From: an uncultured Cryomorphaceae bacterium
GTDB lineage: Bacteria > Bacteroidota > Bacteroidia > Flavobacteriales > Schleiferiaceae
NCBI GenBank assembly: GCA_937900215.1
Contig: CALCFH010000421.1
Span: 1-8,710 of the forward strand
Direction of reading: 5' to 3'
DNA length: 8,710 nt
Made by a program: the position numbers and the translations under genes. Positions 7,302 through 8,710 of this stretch are shown piece by piece (the stretch's first letter is position 1; each line of letters starts with the position of its first letter). The notes below the pieces were generated by a model, which worked only from the letters and a program-made list of their open reading frames with translations, was not told the origin of the DNA and searched no databases.

Positions 7302-8710
7302 ATGAAAAAGTTATTATTCGCACTGGCCTTTATTGGCCTCAGTCTTTCAACTTTTGGTCAAATAGACCGTAGCATCCGCCCTAAACCGGCGCCAGAACGC
7401 CAATTAAAAATTGGAAATGCAGAGAGTTTCGAGTTAAAAAACGGACTCAAAGTAATTGTTGTTTCAGACCGCAAACTACCTCGTATAACCTACTCTCTTA
7501 TAATGGATCGCAAACCGATCAATGAAGGAGACAAATCTGGCGTTGCCGATTTAATGGGAGAAATGCTAACAGAGGGCACAAAGAATCGCACCAAAGAACA
7601 ACTCGATGAAGAGATTGATTTCATGGGCGCAAGCTTAAGCACAGGTTCTAGCAGTGCCTTTTCTTCAGGACTATCGAAATACAAAGAGGAATTGATCGCC
7701 CTTTTGGCGGATGTAGTATTGAATCCGAGTTTCCCAACTGAATCTTTCGACAAGCTGAAAAAGCAATCCGAAAGCGCATTGGAATCTTCGAAGGAGGAGC
7801 CTTCTGCCATAGCAGGCAACTTAGTGAGTGCCGTACTTTTTGGAAAAGATCATCCTTATGGTCAGGTAATGACTCAAGCCAGTCTAGAACAGATTCAGTT
7901 GGAAGACATCAAGAATATGTATGCCAAGCTGGTAAGTCCGGAAAACACCTACATCGCTATTGTGGGCGATATTTCTAAAAAAGAAGCCAAAAAGTTGGTG
8001 AAGAAGTACTTTAAAGAATGGACAAGCACTGCTACCCTGAGCACAGAAATTCCAGCTGCTCCGGCCACAACAGCAACCAATACGGTTCATATTGTTAACA
8101 GACCTGCCTCTGTTCAATCTGTAATTGAAGTTGCACACACCATAAACCTACAGCCAGAATCTGCCGATCATATGGCAGTGAGAGTGTTGAATCAGATTTT
8201 AGGAGGAGGAAGCTCTGCGCGTTTATTCAGAAATCTTCGCGAAGACAAAGCCTATACGTATGGAGCGTATAGCAATATAAATACCGATCGATACGTAGGA
8301 ACGGTTAGTGCAACAGCAGAGGTTCGCAATGAGGTTACCGATAGCAGTATTACTCAGTTGCTGATGGAGATCAATAAAATCTCTACAGAAATGGTAAGCG
8401 ATGAGGAGCTTGCCGCAGCGAAAGAATCATTAAAAGGCGGTTTTGGTCGTTCTTTAGAGCGCCCTTCTACCCTAGCTAGTTTTGCCTTAAATACCTATCG
8501 TTATAATCTACCAGAAGACTACTACCAGAACTACTTAATTAAGCTTGCCGCGGTTTCGAAAGAAGATGTGCTTCGCGTAGCTAAGAAGTACTTGGCTGCA
8601 GAAGGATATAGAATTACCATCGTAGGTAAATCTGCTGATTTCTCTAAGAAAGTAGCTGCTTTTGGTCCGATTACGTATTACGATTTCGAAGGAAATGTAA
8701 CCGATGCGCC
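7302..8710 (+). CDS. M16-family protein, non-catalytic R/Y subunit, 3' end outside window
   Basis: This is the probable substrate-binding partner of the preceding M16 peptidase. The frame runs from ATG 7302 to the edge without a stop, giving 469 complete codons. A Sec signal peptide spans about 1-19 (LLFALAFIGLSLSTFG, then Q20). Two M16 domains follow, about 40-225 and 260-455, with AIVGDI and TIVGKS marking the domain ends. The zinc motif is lost: HxxEH is replaced by D83-L-M-G86-E87, so zinc-dependent catalysis is not expected. The R/Y motif is intact, with R307 in SSARLFRNLRE and Y320 in YTYGAYS. The gene starts 27 bp after its neighbour, with AAAAGGA at 7284-7290 as a ribosome site (11-nt gap), so the two are almost certainly one operon. 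Both M16 domains are complete by about residue 455, yet the frame continues into FEGNVTDA. This suggests an extra C-terminal region beyond the window, as I recall from related Bacteroidota proteins of nearly 700 residues. Its role is unknown. Confidence 0.93.
   Translation, partial: MKKLLFALAFIGLSLSTFGQIDRSIRPKPAPERQLKIGNAESFELKNGLKVIVVSDRKLPRITYSLIMDRKPINEGDKSGVADLMGEMLTEGTKNRTKEQLDEEIDFMGASLSTGSSSAFSSGLSKYKEELIALLADVVLNPSFPTESFDKLKKQSESALESSKEEPSAIAGNLVSAVLFGKDHPYGQVMTQASLEQIQLEDIKNMYAKLVSPENTYIAIVGDISKKEAKKLVKKYFKEWTSTATLSTEIPAAPATTATNTVHIVNRPASVQSVIEVAHTINLQPESADHMAVRVLNQILGGGSSARLFRNLREDKAYTYGAYSNINTDRYVGTVSATAEVRNEVTDSSITQLLMEINKISTEMVSDEELAAAKESLKGGFGRSLERPSTLASFALNTYRYNLPEDYYQNYLIKLAAVSKEDVLRVAKKYLAAEGYRITIVGKSADFSKKVAAFGPITYYDFEGNVTDA

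Noticed and set aside
7490..8138. Minus-strand frames of 109 and 84 codons inside the second M16 gene (7490-7819 and 7884-8138).
   Set aside because: They are antisense shadows of a clearly coding M16 frame with conserved domain structure.
1..8710. Searched for CRISPR repeats, insertion-sequence ends, tRNAs, phage, toxin-antitoxin or defence genes.
   Set aside because: None was seen. All substantial coding frames belong to common housekeeping or envelope families, so I do not claim a novel system here.

Overview
The window looks like ordinary chromosome from a member of the Bacteroidota, probably a flavobacterium-like lineage. This rests on four things: a TonB-dependent receptor carrying an N-terminal carboxypeptidase-regulatory-like domain, paired M16 peptidases with Sec signals, start codons that mostly lack a Shine-Dalgarno sequence, and a TAnnTTTG-type promoter box. 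No mobile element, CRISPR array, tRNA or rRNA is visible. Coding density is high, and no gene-free stretch is longer than about 115 bases.

Layout. Bases 1-1611 (minus strand) hold the N-terminal 537 codons of a CPA2 (KefB/KefC-like) monovalent cation:proton antiporter with a TrkA-type nucleotide-binding domain; it runs off the left edge. A 105-bp spacer separates it from the divergent tag (1717-2283, plus), a DNA-3-methyladenine glycosylase I. After 70 bp comes an 812-residue TonB-dependent outer-membrane receptor (2354-4792, plus) of the heme/hemoglobin-receptor-like branch. It converges on rsgA (4891-5832, minus), a circularly permuted ribosome-assembly GTPase. Between them is a 98-bp spacer with an imperfect inverted repeat. 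Divergent from rsgA is an operon of two M16-family proteins: 5946-7274 (complete, 442 aa) and 7302 to the right edge (partial, at least 469 aa).

The genes fall into unrelated functions: ion homeostasis, alkylation repair, outer-membrane uptake, ribosome maturation and periplasmic or envelope proteolysis. The only clear cooperation is in the M16 pair. The first protein keeps the HxxEH zinc site but lacks the tyrosine of the R/Y substrate-binding motif. The second has lost HxxEH but keeps R/Y. They are therefore probably the catalytic and substrate-binding halves of one heteromeric peptidase.

I looked for a novel system and do not see one. The points most worth following are the complementary M16 pair with its extended, truncated second subunit, and the ligand of the TonB receptor, which has no SusD, siderophore or heme genes beside it within the window.
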